From: Acidobacteriaceae bacterium
GTDB taxonomy: Bacteria > Acidobacteriota > Terriglobia > Bryobacterales > Bryobacteraceae
Assembly: GCA_019240405.1 (NCBI GenBank)
Contig: JAFAYL010000013.1
Location: forward strand, 336,542-400,541
DNA: 64,000 nucleotides
Direction of reading: 5' to 3'
Part shown: piece by piece, positions 52,341 through 61,755 of the stretch
Position numbering within the stretch: the first letter of the stretch is position 1
Layout: the number at the start of each line of letters is the position of its first letter
The notes under the pieces: generated by a model
Seen by the model: only the letters and a program-made list of their open reading frames with translations
Told to the model about the DNA's origin: nothing
The model's database searches: none
Translations under genes and position numbers: made by a program

Positions 52341-52349
52341 ATCCGGCAC

Positions 52350-52856
52350 GTGCGGCCAAAACGCGTTTACCTCTCTTTGGGATCGAATCTCGGGAAACGC
52401 GAAGAAAATCTGCAGCGCGCGCTCGCGGCATTGGAGCTCAAACAGATTCAGATTGTTGCCCGGTCATCGTTGTATGAAACAGAGCCGCAAAATTTAACCC
52501 AACAGCGATGGTTTCTCAACTTAGTGATCGAATGCGAAACGCGCTATTTCCCTATGCAATTGCTAGGCGTGATTCAGAAGATCGAACGCGAGCTCGGTCG
52601 CGAGCGTGGCGCGGGCAGTGTGCGCTGGGGACCGCGTCCAATAGATATTGACGTTCTGCTGTTCGGCAACGTCATCATGGAAATGCCACAACTTACGATT
52701 CCTCATCCCCGGATGCTCGAACGACGTTTTGTGCTGGAACCTTTGCTCGAGATCGCTCCAGACCTCCGGCATCCAGTAAACCGCGAATCGTTGAGGAAAT
52801 TTATCGGCAAGGTCTCTGGTCAAAAATTGCGCAGAGTTGATCAAGTGAGCTGCTGA
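52350..52856 (+). CDS. folK: 2-amino-4-hydroxy-6-hydroxymethyldihydropteridine diphosphokinase
   Basis: This 168-residue HPPK enzyme transfers pyrophosphate from ATP to the pterin in folate synthesis. It begins VYLSLGSNLGKREENLQRAL, then has SSLYETEP and the catalytic RWGPRPIDIDVLLFG, ending with LTIPHPRMLERRFVLEPL. The start GTG at 52350 lies 9 bases after the DoxX stop, so it may be co-transcribed with the MNIO operon, but its function is unrelated. No other folate genes are nearby. Confidence 0.97.
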   Translation: MRPKRVYLSLGSNLGKREENLQRALAALELKQIQIVARSSLYETEPQNLTQQRWFLNLVIECETRYFPMQLLGVIQKIERELGRERGAGSVRWGPRPIDIDVLLFGNVIMEMPQLTIPHPRMLERRFVLEPLLEIAPDLRHPVNRESLRKFIGKVSGQKLRRVDQVSC

Positions 52857-52863
52857 TCTCAAT

Positions 52864-54234
52864 TCAGCTTGTCATTTTCTTCAGGTCTGGTTGCGGGTGA
52901 GGCTGCTCTTCGGTTCTTAGCTTTTCGACGACGACCAACGCCACGCGATTGCGATCCATCTTAGCGACCGTAAAACGGCGACCGCCGTACTCGACGGAAT
53001 CCTTTACATTCGGAATAAAGCCGAATTGCACAAGTAGGAAACCAGCGAGAGTTTCGAAGCCTGCGTCGGCCGGCAGAACGATGTTGTAACGCGTCTCCAG
53101 ATCGCGAATAGTTGTGCTGCCCTCCAACTCAAGAACGCTTTCCTCCTCAGTGGGGGCCGGACGAATCGCATCGTGTTCGTCTCCGATGTCTCCAAAGATT
53201 TGTTCGAGAACATCCTCAAGTGTGACCAAGCCGGCAACGGTTCCGAATTCGTCCACTACAAGCGCCATGTGAACGTGATTCGTGCGGAATTGATCAACCA
53301 GTTGATTGAGCGGCTTTGTCTCGGGTACAACCAACGGTTTTCGTAGGAAGCGCCGAAGACGGAAGGGCCGGGTAGCGCGCCGTCGTTCGTGAGCGAATCG
53401 CCGCTCCTCCCAAACGCGCATCAGGTCCTTGTAATGAACAATCCCGATGATCTGCTCGGGGCGGTCTTCATAAACAGGGATTCGCGTGTACTTGTGTTCT
53501 GCCATAACACCGAGCACCGTATCGAGATCGGCGTCGACCGAGAGAGAGATGATATTGTGGCGCGGTGTCATAATTTCACGCGCCGAATACTGGGAAAGTG
53601 CGATTAGACGCTGAATAGCATCCTGTTCGAATTTCTGAAGATGGCCCTCGTGACGGCTGGACTCGATGATGTACTTTAGCTCTTCGGGACTGTGCCCGCC
53701 GTACTGGTGTTTGCCGCTTCGTCCGAGCAAACGCAGCACGAGGGCCGACGAGCGCTCGATGACGATCACAAATGGCTGAGCTATCCGATAGAACACGAGC
53801 AACGCCGGGGCCGTGAGAACCGCAAGACGATCTGCTTTTGCGATGGCGAGGTTCTTGGGTACAACTTCGCCGATAATCACGTGGGCGTAACTGATGATCA
53901 AGAACGCGGTGGCAAAAGCGACAGCATGCAATAGCACTGCGGAAGCATTCACATGTAGAGACTGCAAACCCGAGCCGAACGCATGGTAGAGCGTGTCTTC
54001 CCCAGCCCAACCCAATCCGAGGCTCGCAAGCGTGATGCCGACTTGCGTAACCGATAGTAGCCGGCTGGGATTGGCTAGCAGAGTGAGTGCAACTTGGGCG
54101 CCAGCATGGCCCTGTTCAGCCAGTTCCCTCAAACGAGACTGACGCACGGAAACAAGCGAAACTTCGGCTGCTGCGAAGAATCCGTTCATCGCGAGAATTA
54201 AAACCAGGATGAAAAAACGGATTGCCATGAACAA
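52864..54234 (-). CDS. CNNM/CorC-family membrane protein with CBS domains (hemolysin-type)
   Basis: At 456 residues this has a DUF21 membrane domain (residues 1-~190, LILAMNGFFAAAEVSLVSVR with the conserved glutamate), a CBS pair (~205-330, TPRHNIISLSVDADLDTVLG and VVDEFGTVAGLVTLEDVLEQ) and a CorC_HlyC domain (~345-435, FETLAGFLLVQFGFIPNVKD). Members are magnesium or cobalt exporters or regulators; the CBS pair binds ATP-Mg. The start ATG is at 54234, divergent from the acylase gene. Confidence 0.95.
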   Translation of the reverse strand: MFMAIRFFILVLILAMNGFFAAAEVSLVSVRQSRLRELAEQGHAGAQVALTLLANPSRLLSVTQVGITLASLGLGWAGEDTLYHAFGSGLQSLHVNASAVLLHAVAFATAFLIISYAHVIIGEVVPKNLAIAKADRLAVLTAPALLVFYRIAQPFVIVIERSSALVLRLLGRSGKHQYGGHSPEELKYIIESSRHEGHLQKFEQDAIQRLIALSQYSAREIMTPRHNIISLSVDADLDTVLGVMAEHKYTRIPVYEDRPEQIIGIVHYKDLMRVWEERRFAHERRRATRPFRLRRFLRKPLVVPETKPLNQLVDQFRTNHVHMALVVDEFGTVAGLVTLEDVLEQIFGDIGDEHDAIRPAPTEEESVLELEGSTTIRDLETRYNIVLPADAGFETLAGFLLVQFGFIPNVKDSVEYGGRRFTVAKMDRNRVALVVVEKLRTEEQPHPQPDLKKMTS

Positions 54235-54292
54235 CTAGATTGCTGCTACTGTTCTGCGCGCCAACAACGAATGGCAAAGATAAAATCGGTGC

Positions 54293-56518
54293 GTGCCAAG
54301 CCGGCTCGTGCGCATCGTGAATGTCTGCATAGCGGTCTTCATGCTGTTCGTCGTGATTGCCGTTTACCGGTATGCAATCCGGCCATTACCTCAGACATCG
54401 GGCGAAATGACAGCTCCGGTTCGCGCGCCTGCCACGATCAAGCGCGATGTCCGCGGAGTGCCGCACATTGAGGCATCGTCTTGGCAGGACGCGATTTTCT
54501 TGCAAGGCTACGTGACAGCTCAAGATCGATTGTGGCAGATGGATGGACTACGGCGATTCAGCGCGGGTGAGCTAGCCGAGGTTTTCGGGCCGCGTATGTT
54601 GGCAAACGACGAGCGATCGCGGCGAATGCGGATCAAAGCAGTCGCGGAAGCTCATGCCAAGCATCTTAGTGCGTCAGAACAAAGCGTCCTAACCGAGTAT
54701 GCACGCGGCGTGAATTACTTCATCGATACGCATCGCGGCGATTATTCGCTCGAATTTTCGATCCCCGGTAATTCGTACAACCCGCGTGCCTGGAGCATTA
54801 CCGATTCCATCCTGGTTGGGCTGGCGATGTTCCGGGATCTCACGGATGGTTCGAGGTTCGAGTTAGCGAAGGGCACTCTGGCCGGAATGGCGGATCCCGC
54901 GAAAATGAAAGTGCTTTTTCCGCCGGTGCAAGGCGGGTATGTGAATCCGGGGTCAAACGCGTGGGCGGTTTCGGGCGCTCACACCGCGAGCGGAAAACCG
55001 ATTCTAGCCAACGATCCGCATCTGGCCTACAGTATTCCGGGACCGTGGCACCTGGTTCATCTGAAAGCGCCCGGTTTGAACGTTGCTGGTGCTGCATTGC
55101 CAGGCGTGCCTTGCATCATCACCGGGCACAATGACCAAATCGCCTGGGGCGTGACGAACTTGGAGACCGACGTGCTCGATCTCTATGCCGAGCAAATGGA
55201 CCAGCGGAATGGCCATTACCTATTTCGAGAAAAGCTCGAACAGGCGGAGCTGGATCGCGAGATGGTCGGCGTAAAAGGCGGCAATTCCGTCAACGTCGAT
55301 GTTTGGGTGACGCGTCACGGACCCATTGTTGACGAACGGAACGGTAAGGCATATGCGATGCGGTGGGACGCGATGGACGGTTTTGGATTTCCTTTCTTCG
55401 ATATCGATCGCGCGGAGAATTGGGAAGAATTTCGCTCGGCATTGAGCCACTATTGGGGACCTGCGCAGAATTTCGTTTATGCCGACAAGGCGGGGCACAT
55501 CGGGTATCAGGCGGCGGGACGAGTTCCGGTCAGGCGCGGCTTCGACGGAGACATGCCTCTCGATGGAGCTTCGGGCAGCTACGAATGGGACGCTTATGTC
55601 CCTTTTGACCAGATGCCGAGCCAATACGATCCGCCTTCAGGAATCATCGCGACCGCCAATCAGAATCCCTTCGCCCCCGAGTTCGCTTTTCGTGTCGACG
55701 GGAACTTTTCAGATCGATATCGCGTTCAGCAGATCCGTAACTTGCTTGCTCGCAAAAGCAGGCTCGATGTCGAAGACATGCTGACAATCCAAAAGGATGT
55801 GTATTCGGAATACGACTATTTGCTGGCGCAGCAGGTGATCGCCGCCTTCACAAAACGCGGCAGCAAGGAAGAAATTGCGCATCAGGCGATCGACGTTTTG
55901 CGCAATTGGAACGGCCAGATGGAGAAGGATCAGGCCGCGCCCATGATTACCGAACTGCTGAGTCGAGGGTTGGGCGAAGCTCTTGTGATCTCGATAGTTC
56001 TGCCGCGTCCGATTAAGGGCATCCCGAACATTCGCCCGCGGCCTCAAATTATTGAGCAACTACTGCGTGATCGTCCGACCGGATGGATCTCAAAGGATAA
56101 CTGGGATGGGTGGTTATTAGATAACTTCGTCCATGCACTGAATGCAGGGCGAAGAGAACAAGGTATGCCGGTTTCGAGGTGGCGCTGGGGCGGGATGCTG
56201 CGGTGGAAGATCGAGCACCCCGTGGGGGGCCGGTTGCCGTTCATTGACCGCTTCTTCAACATTGGACCTGTCGAGATGAGTGGGTCGGGTACGTCGGTTA
56301 AACAAACGACGGCGGTGATCGGCCCTTCGGAGCGAATGGTAGTGGACCTGGGAAATCTGGAGAATTCTGTCCAAAATCTGATGGCCGGCGAGTCGGGCTT
56401 CGTAGCTTCCGCGCATTATAAGGATCAGTGGGATGCGTACTACGCCGGAAAAAGTTTTCCGATGCAGTTCGAGCGTATCGATGCGAAAGATGTATTGCGC
56501 GTTCGACCGGAGCGATGA
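54293..56518 (+). CDS. penicillin acylase family N-terminal-nucleophile hydrolase
   Basis: This 741-residue protein has a membrane anchor or signal (~residues 7-26, NVCIAVFMLFVVIAVY). The catalytic region shows RDVRGVPHIEA, then the autocleavage site NPGSNAWAVSG with nucleophile Ser221. NDPHLAYSIPGPWHLVHLKA follows, and PGVPCIITGHNDQIAWGVTN. Typical of acylases that hydrolyse amide bonds of acylated amino acids, lactones or antibiotics; the natural substrate is not known. Start is GTG 54293. It is followed 4 bases later by the DUF488 gene, so they are likely co-transcribed. Confidence 0.94.
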   Translation: MPSRLVRIVNVCIAVFMLFVVIAVYRYAIRPLPQTSGEMTAPVRAPATIKRDVRGVPHIEASSWQDAIFLQGYVTAQDRLWQMDGLRRFSAGELAEVFGPRMLANDERSRRMRIKAVAEAHAKHLSASEQSVLTEYARGVNYFIDTHRGDYSLEFSIPGNSYNPRAWSITDSILVGLAMFRDLTDGSRFELAKGTLAGMADPAKMKVLFPPVQGGYVNPGSNAWAVSGAHTASGKPILANDPHLAYSIPGPWHLVHLKAPGLNVAGAALPGVPCIITGHNDQIAWGVTNLETDVLDLYAEQMDQRNGHYLFREKLEQAELDREMVGVKGGNSVNVDVWVTRHGPIVDERNGKAYAMRWDAMDGFGFPFFDIDRAENWEEFRSALSHYWGPAQNFVYADKAGHIGYQAAGRVPVRRGFDGDMPLDGASGSYEWDAYVPFDQMPSQYDPPSGIIATANQNPFAPEFAFRVDGNFSDRYRVQQIRNLLARKSRLDVEDMLTIQKDVYSEYDYLLAQQVIAAFTKRGSKEEIAHQAIDVLRNWNGQMEKDQAAPMITELLSRGLGEALVISIVLPRPIKGIPNIRPRPQIIEQLLRDRPTGWISKDNWDGWLLDNFVHALNAGRREQGMPVSRWRWGGMLRWKIEHPVGGRLPFIDRFFNIGPVEMSGSGTSVKQTTAVIGPSERMVVDLGNLENSVQNLMAGESGFVASAHYKDQWDAYYAGKSFPMQFERIDAKDVLRVRPER

Positions 56519-56522
56519 CGTT

Positions 56523-57062
56523 TTGGCTAAAGCTTCCACCGTGCCGAAGATCTACACGATCGGCCACTCGACGCGGGCCGCCGATGAGTTCCTCGCAATC
56601 CTAAACGCGTTTGGCATCGAGCTGGTTGCGGACATTCGAACGGTTCCGCGGTCGCGCCATAACCCTCAGTACGAGGAGAAGTCGCTGAGAAGTTTTCTGG
56701 CAGAGCATCGAATCGAATACATTCATCTACCGGCGCTCGGCGGCCTTCGTCATCCCAAAAAAGATTCGCCCAACAGTGGCTGGCGCAATGCCTCGTTTCG
56801 CGGATACGCCGACTACATGCAGACTCCCGAATTCGACACAGCAATCGAAGACCTTATGGCCAGAGCGGCCGAGAAACGTACCGTACTCATGTGCGCCGAA
56901 GCTGTCCCGTGGAGATGCCATCGATCGCTCGTGGGCGATGCTCTCTTGGTGCGCGGCGTCGATGTCGAAGACATCATGTCCGAGAAAAGTTCGCGATCTC
57001 ATCAGCTCACCCCGTGGGCACGAGTCGAGCGTTATCAGGTTACTTATCCAAACGCAGAGTGA
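56523..57062 (+). CDS. DUF488 family protein
   Basis: The likely start is TTG 56523 or GTG 56541; the family N terminus is KIYTIGHSTRAADEFLAILN. About 175 residues follow with VADIRTVPRSRHNPQYEEKS, YIHLPALGGLRHPKKDSP, WRNASFRGYADYMQTPEF and VLMCAEAVPWRCHRSLVGDA with its invariant CAE and CHR. DUF488 proteins are small, conserved, of unproved function. The pattern of conserved Cys/Arg/His suggests an enzyme. The gene directly follows the acylase stop and precedes the M1 peptidase by 9 bases, so all three may form an operon. Confidence 0.88.
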   Translation: MAKASTVPKIYTIGHSTRAADEFLAILNAFGIELVADIRTVPRSRHNPQYEEKSLRSFLAEHRIEYIHLPALGGLRHPKKDSPNSGWRNASFRGYADYMQTPEFDTAIEDLMARAAEKRTVLMCAEAVPWRCHRSLVGDALLVRGVDVEDIMSEKSSRSHQLTPWARVERYQVTYPNAE

Positions 57063-57071
57063 TGAAATGGA

Positions 57072-59753
57072 ATGAGTATGAATCAACTCCGTTACGTACT
57101 CGCGGCCTTTCTCCTTACTTCGACAATGGCCGCAGCCGCTCCGCAACCGCCAGCGCTTCGCCTCGGAAATGACGTTCAGCCCGAGCGTATGTGGCTCGAT
57201 CTAACGCTTTCGCCTGAAAAAGAAAATTTCACCGGAAAAATTGATATAGAACTTCGCGTCAATCATGCTGTTGACCATTTCTGGCTGAACGCAGCGGATT
57301 TGACCGTTAGCTCTGCAAAGCTCGTCCAAAACGGAAAAACCCTAGATGCGCAAGTCCTCCCCGGAGGCGAGGATTTCGTTGGGTTCCAGTTCCCCACGCC
57401 GTTGCAATCCGGTAAAGCCCATTTCACGGCTTCGTTTACGGGCAAAGTAAACATGCATTCGAGCGAAGGCATTTTCCAAAGCAAGCGCGAAAAAGATTCA
57501 TACCTGTTCACGCAATTTGAAGCGATTAGCGCGCGCCGCGCATTTCCGTGCTTCGATGAACCGAGTTTCAAAATACCGTGGCGGCTCACGTTACATGTTC
57601 CGCAAAATGATGCCGCGGTAGCGAATACCCAAATCGAAAAGGAGACTCCGGAATCAGCCGGAATGAAAGCGGTCCAGTTCACCGAAACTAAGCCGCTACC
57701 GAGCTATTTGATCGCCTTCGCCATCGGTCCGCTTGAGTTCGTTGAGGCGGGGTCGACAGGCGTAAGTCACAAGCCAGTGCGAATTGTAGTGCCGCGCGGC
57801 GATAAGGATCGCGCCAAGTACGCTGCAAGCGTCACGGCAGACATTCTGACGCACGAAGAAAAATACTTCGGAATCCCGTATCCATATGACAAAGCCGATC
57901 AGTTAGCCATTCCGCTTTCCTTCGGCGGAGCGATGGAAAATCCTGGCCTCGTAACTTACGACGCGAGTATCATCCTTTCACCGCCAGGCGAGGATACGGT
58001 AGCCCATCAGCGCGAGTACGCCTCGGTTGCCGCCCATGAATTAGCCCACCAATGGACGGGCGACATGGTCACGATGAAATGGTGGAACGACGTATGGCTG
58101 AACGAGTCTTTCGCCACCTGGATGGCTGCCAGGTTGATTGCCGAGTGGAAACCGGAATGGAATACGAGAGCCGAGGATCAGCAAGCACGGCTCTTTGCCA
58201 TTCAATCGGACACGAAGACCAGCGCGCGTCGCATCAACCAGCCCGTCGAGAGTAAAAGCGACATTGCGAATGCATTTGACGGAATTACCTATCAAAAGGG
58301 CGGCCAGGTTCTCGCGATGTTCGAGAATGCTGTGGACCCGCAGAACTTCCAGCGCGTCATGCACGATTACCTCGAAGCTCATATGTTCGGCAATGCCACC
58401 GCCGAGGATTTCATCGATGAGCTTGGGCGCAAGACCAAGCCCGAGTATGCAACGGCCTTCACAACGTTTTTGAATCAGACCGGCGTACCGGAGCTGAAAG
58501 CTCGCTTGAAATGCGAGGGCGCTCAAGCAAGCATCGAACTCGAGCAGCAGCGGCTATTGCCGGCGGGCTCGAGCGGCGACGTGAACCGCACATGGGGCGT
58601 CCCGGTCTGTGTGGCCTATTCAAACGGCGGCAATCGAAAGCAAGTGTGCAAGCTGGTATCCGAGCAAAAAACCGCTCTCGACATTCCGGACAAGGCTTGT
58701 CCAGCTTGGTTTCTGGCGAATGCCAAAGAAGTGGGGTATTACGAAGCGCAATACGACGCCGAAGCTTTGACGAATGTGCTTTCTCATGCCGATGAGTTGA
58801 GTTTGGCCGAAAAAGTCGGAGTGCTGGGCGATCTGCATACGCTCGCTAATACGAGCCAAATGCCCTGGGATCAGGTGCTCGCTTTGGTACCTAAGGTGAA
58901 GAGTGATACACGGCCGGAAGTCACGCGTGCCGCCGTTGAATTAGCAGCTATCCCAGAGGAGTATCTGACTTCAACGCTGAAGGCAAATTACGCCAGCTAC
59001 ATTGAGGAGAACTTTGGAGAATTGGCCCGGCAGGTCGGTTGGATCGATAAGCCGGCCGATACACCCGATCAGCGGCTGCTCCGCCCGCACCTGGTTGGGT
59101 TTGTTGCGAGATGGGGAAGGGATCCTCAGCTAATTTCAGATGCCAAGAGATTGGCAAATGAGTGGCTAGCAAATCACAAGACGCTATCAGCCGACGTCGC
59201 CGGAAGCGTTCTCGCGACCGCCGCGCGCAACGGCGATGCTCAGTTTTATGAAAAGGTGCTAGCGGCAGCGAAGGTGGAAGAGGATCCTTATTTCAAACCC
59301 ATGCTTGTGGGTGTCCTCGGCGATTTTGCAGATCCTCAATTGCTGAAGCGCAGCCTGGAGTTGGCCTTTTCCGGAACATTCGACCTCCGAATCTCTGTTC
59401 GGATGCTCTTTGGGATGCTCAATACGCCGGGTTCGGCTGATCTGGCATACACGTATGTGAAGAATCACTACGACGAAATTAAGTCGAAACTGCCTCGAGC
59501 CGTCAATACGGATTACGCCTCTTTCCTTCCGTTTGTCGCGGCTGCCTCAAGCTGCAGCGACTCAGCGGAGACAGAGGCCAAAGCGTTCTTCGAACCCCGT
59601 ATGAAAGACGTTATTGGAGGACAACGTTCCTTAGCGAATGCTCTCGAGCAAATTCATCTCTGTGCGGCGGCGAAGCCTAGCGCTGAGGAACAGATTTCGA
59701 AATTTCTGTCCACTTACCCGGTGAAGAGCTCAGCAACGGCCGGGGCACAATAG
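57072..59753 (+). CDS. M1-family metallo-aminopeptidase, exported
   Basis: An 893-residue zinc peptidase with a signal peptide (residues 1-~23, YVLAAFLLTSTMAAAAP). Domain markers: GGAMENPGL at 285-292 for the exopeptidase anchor, HELAH at 322-326 and Glu345 (VWLNESFATW) as the zinc ligands. The C-terminal ERAP1-like helical domain runs from ~560. It cleaves N-terminal residues from peptides, probably in the periplasm. It is followed in frame by a Uma2 remnant. Confidence 0.97.
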   Translation: MSMNQLRYVLAAFLLTSTMAAAAPQPPALRLGNDVQPERMWLDLTLSPEKENFTGKIDIELRVNHAVDHFWLNAADLTVSSAKLVQNGKTLDAQVLPGGEDFVGFQFPTPLQSGKAHFTASFTGKVNMHSSEGIFQSKREKDSYLFTQFEAISARRAFPCFDEPSFKIPWRLTLHVPQNDAAVANTQIEKETPESAGMKAVQFTETKPLPSYLIAFAIGPLEFVEAGSTGVSHKPVRIVVPRGDKDRAKYAASVTADILTHEEKYFGIPYPYDKADQLAIPLSFGGAMENPGLVTYDASIILSPPGEDTVAHQREYASVAAHELAHQWTGDMVTMKWWNDVWLNESFATWMAARLIAEWKPEWNTRAEDQQARLFAIQSDTKTSARRINQPVESKSDIANAFDGITYQKGGQVLAMFENAVDPQNFQRVMHDYLEAHMFGNATAEDFIDELGRKTKPEYATAFTTFLNQTGVPELKARLKCEGAQASIELEQQRLLPAGSSGDVNRTWGVPVCVAYSNGGNRKQVCKLVSEQKTALDIPDKACPAWFLANAKEVGYYEAQYDAEALTNVLSHADELSLAEKVGVLGDLHTLANTSQMPWDQVLALVPKVKSDTRPEVTRAAVELAAIPEEYLTSTLKANYASYIEENFGELARQVGWIDKPADTPDQRLLRPHLVGFVARWGRDPQLISDAKRLANEWLANHKTLSADVAGSVLATAARNGDAQFYEKVLAAAKVEEDPYFKPMLVGVLGDFADPQLLKRSLELAFSGTFDLRISVRMLFGMLNTPGSADLAYTYVKNHYDEIKSKLPRAVNTDYASFLPFVAAASSCSDSAETEAKAFFEPRMKDVIGGQRSLANALEQIHLCAAAKPSAEEQISKFLSTYPVKSSATAGAQ

Positions 59754-59981
59754 GATCGCCGGATAGCGACCGCACCTATTCTCACCACTCTTGATGAGTA
59801 CATGAACACGTCCTATTCGCCGGATTGCGAATACGTCGACGGTATGGTGCTGGAGCGCAAGGTGGGGAGAGGGAGACATGCATATGCACAGAGTCAGTTG
59901 CTCGTTGGACTAATGATGGCCGGAGTGCTTTGGTTGACCACTGTCTTGCTACTGATGCAAACGCGGTCTATGCCGGCTTAA
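59754..59981 (+). pseudogene. Uma2 family nuclease remnant
   Basis: In the same frame as the aminopeptidase stop, an open stretch without its own start codon encodes ATAPILTTLDEYMNTSYSP, then DCEYVDGMVLERKVGRGRHA, QSQLLVGLMMAG and a stop at 59981. This matches the first ~50 residues of Uma2 (DUF820) family proteins, which run to ~190 residues. The catalytic PD-D/ExK half is missing. It is a decayed fragment. Confidence 0.8.
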
Positions 59982-60034
59982 TGTGAGATTGCGTTTTTTC
60001 TCACAGGCGGTTTTGTGTCGGGTAAGAATATGAC

Positions 60035-60571
60035 GTGCAGGCACAACATAAGTACGCCAGAGTCGAGCGCGAACGCCGGTTTATTCTCGACCGATTTCCG
60101 ATGGAAGCGAAGATCCTCCGAATCCGACGAATAGTAGACCGCTACATCCCTCAAACTCGTTTACGCTTGCGACATCAGATTGACAATCATCGCTCAACCG
60201 CGTTCAAACTCACGCAAAAGATTCCCTCGCCGGAAAAAGGAGCCCAGCAGGGATTTTTGACGACTATATACCTCAATGAAGACGAATTTCGGATACTCGT
60301 CGAACTTCCCGCGAAAGAACTTAAGAAGACCCGTTACAGCATTCCGCCTTTCGGCATTGATGTATTTGAAGACTCCTTAACAGGCTTAATCCTGGCCGAA
60401 GCCGAATTCGAATCGGCTGAGGAGGAGCACTCGCTGATACTTCCGCCCTTCATTGTGCATGAAGTTTCCGAAGATATTCGATTCACAGGAGGTCAACTGG
60501 TAAACGCGTCGCGGAACGAGGTGCATGATTGGCTCTTGGAATATGGCGTAAAGCTTTCAGGCTCATCTTAA
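60035..60571 (+). CDS. CYTH domain (triphosphate tunnel metalloenzyme) protein
   Basis: This 178-residue protein begins with VERERRFILDRF, the ExExK-like signature of the CYTH superfamily (here ExExR), then TRLRLRHQI, AFKLTQKIPSP, LVELPAKELKKTRY and FEDSLTGLILAEAEFES. Family enzymes form a tunnel that binds triphosphates through basic residues and two metal ions. The group contains CyaB-type adenylate cyclases, thiamine triphosphatases and inorganic triphosphatases. The substrate is not determined. Start is GTG 60035. Confidence 0.88.
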   Translation: MQAQHKYARVERERRFILDRFPMEAKILRIRRIVDRYIPQTRLRLRHQIDNHRSTAFKLTQKIPSPEKGAQQGFLTTIYLNEDEFRILVELPAKELKKTRYSIPPFGIDVFEDSLTGLILAEAEFESAEEEHSLILPPFIVHEVSEDIRFTGGQLVNASRNEVHDWLLEYGVKLSGSS

Positions 60572-60683
60572 AGTTCCCAAAGTTAGATGAAAGCCGACGT
60601 CAAAGGGACGTAAATCGAACCGCTTCCGAGTGGCGGAATGGCTCGATGTCAGGATTTGCTCTGGTGTGCATGGGATCGTCTTG

Positions 60684-61040
60684 TTAAGCACTGTAGTGGG
60701 CTACGACTCGTGTCACCTTTCCCATCGCTGACAGCTCCATGAACTCTCCCGTACGTGTTCCCTTTTGGTTCGTATAGTAGAGCACCACGCTGTTTACGCC
60801 CCAGAGCACGTCCTCGAGGTGAAAACGGAGTTCCGGGTACAATTCCAGCCCTCGCTGGAAATAAGCTCTCAAATTGACCTTTCCGACCACCTTGCCACTG
60901 GACGTACCTAACAACTGGGCGGCAACCGGCGAGGTCAACTCGATTGCATCGTCATAATGAGCCATGATCAGGTCCAGATCGTGGGCATTCCAAGCCGCAA
61001 CCCAATGGTTGGCGAGAAAAGAAGCCGCATCTCTCGTCAT
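60684..61040 (-). CDS. NTF2/SnoaL-like protein
   Basis: From ATG 61040 the product has 118 residues: MTRDAASFLANHWVAAWNAH, then DLDLIMAHYDDAIELTSPVA, GKVVGKVNLRAYFQRGLEL and HLEDVLWGVNSVVLYYTNQK. This is the NTF2-like fold common to small steroid-isomerase and polyketide-cyclase proteins. A longer frame from 61109 adds an unlikely N terminus. No catalytic assignment is possible. Confidence 0.88.
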   Translation of the reverse strand: MTRDAASFLANHWVAAWNAHDLDLIMAHYDDAIELTSPVAAQLLGTSSGKVVGKVNLRAYFQRGLELYPELRFHLEDVLWGVNSVVLYYTNQKGTRTGEFMELSAMGKVTRVVAHYSA

Positions 61041-61221
61041 TGGCGTCTCCAGTCGAAGTTCGTCGTAATCTGCGGTGCATTGTACGACGCCTAGCAGAAG
61101 GAGCGGCATGCAGCAGCGACGATCATGGAACTGACCCGCGCCCGGTTAATCGCTTTTTAGATCTAACTTGCCGTCCCTCTCAGGCTTCGATAATAGATAC
61201 CATCGAATTGGAAACCAGAAC

Positions 61222-61674
61222 ATGAACAAGATCACACCGTTTCTGTGGTTCAACGACAACGCCGAAGACGCTGCGGAGTTTTATCTCTCGGTGTTTCCTG
61301 AAGCGAAGAAGCTAGGCGAGATGCGTTCTAGCGGCGTGGGGCCCTGGCCCGCCGGAAAGATCGCGACCATCACCATCGAACTTATGGGCCAGCGAATGAC
61401 GTTCCTCAACGGTGGCCCCGCGCACGCGCTCACGCCGGCTTTCTCGTACTCCATCGCATGCAAGGACCAGGCCGAGATCGACCTCTACTGGGACAAGCTG
61501 CTTGAGGGCGGCACACCCATGGCCTGCGGCTGGCTGACGGACAAGTTCGGCCTGTGTTGGCAGATCGTGCCGGAGAAGATTGGCGAGATCCTGAAGCATC
61601 CCAAGGCGATGGCGGCAATGATGAAGATGGTGAAGTTCGATATCGCGATACTGGAGGCCGCCGCGAAGGAGTAG
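61222..61674 (+). CDS. VOC-fold PhnB-like protein (3-dmu-9_3-mt family)
   Basis: This 150-residue protein begins MNKITPFLWFNDNAEDAAEF and has YLSVFPEAKKLGEMRSSG, GKIATITIELMGQRMTFLNG, PAFSYSIACKDQAEIDLYWD and FGLCWQIVPEKIGEIL, matching the PhnB / 3-demethylubiquinone family of VOC proteins. It probably binds a small metabolite; enzymatic function is uncertain. Start at ATG 61222, upstream frame from 61168 not preferred. Confidence 0.93.
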   Translation: MNKITPFLWFNDNAEDAAEFYLSVFPEAKKLGEMRSSGVGPWPAGKIATITIELMGQRMTFLNGGPAHALTPAFSYSIACKDQAEIDLYWDKLLEGGTPMACGWLTDKFGLCWQIVPEKIGEILKHPKAMAAMMKMVKFDIAILEAAAKE

Positions 61675-61755
61675 CGGACGCTCAAATCGCTGTATCAGGG
61701 CCGACCTTCCATGGCCGATGAGTAATGGACGGGTCACCGGCGATGGGCTAACAGA

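Noticed and set aside
60610..60660. Possible tRNA-like fragment (GAGTGGCGGAATGG resembles the 5' part of tRNA-Leu)
   Set aside because: No acceptor, anticodon or T-arm pairing could be drawn, so it is probably chance.
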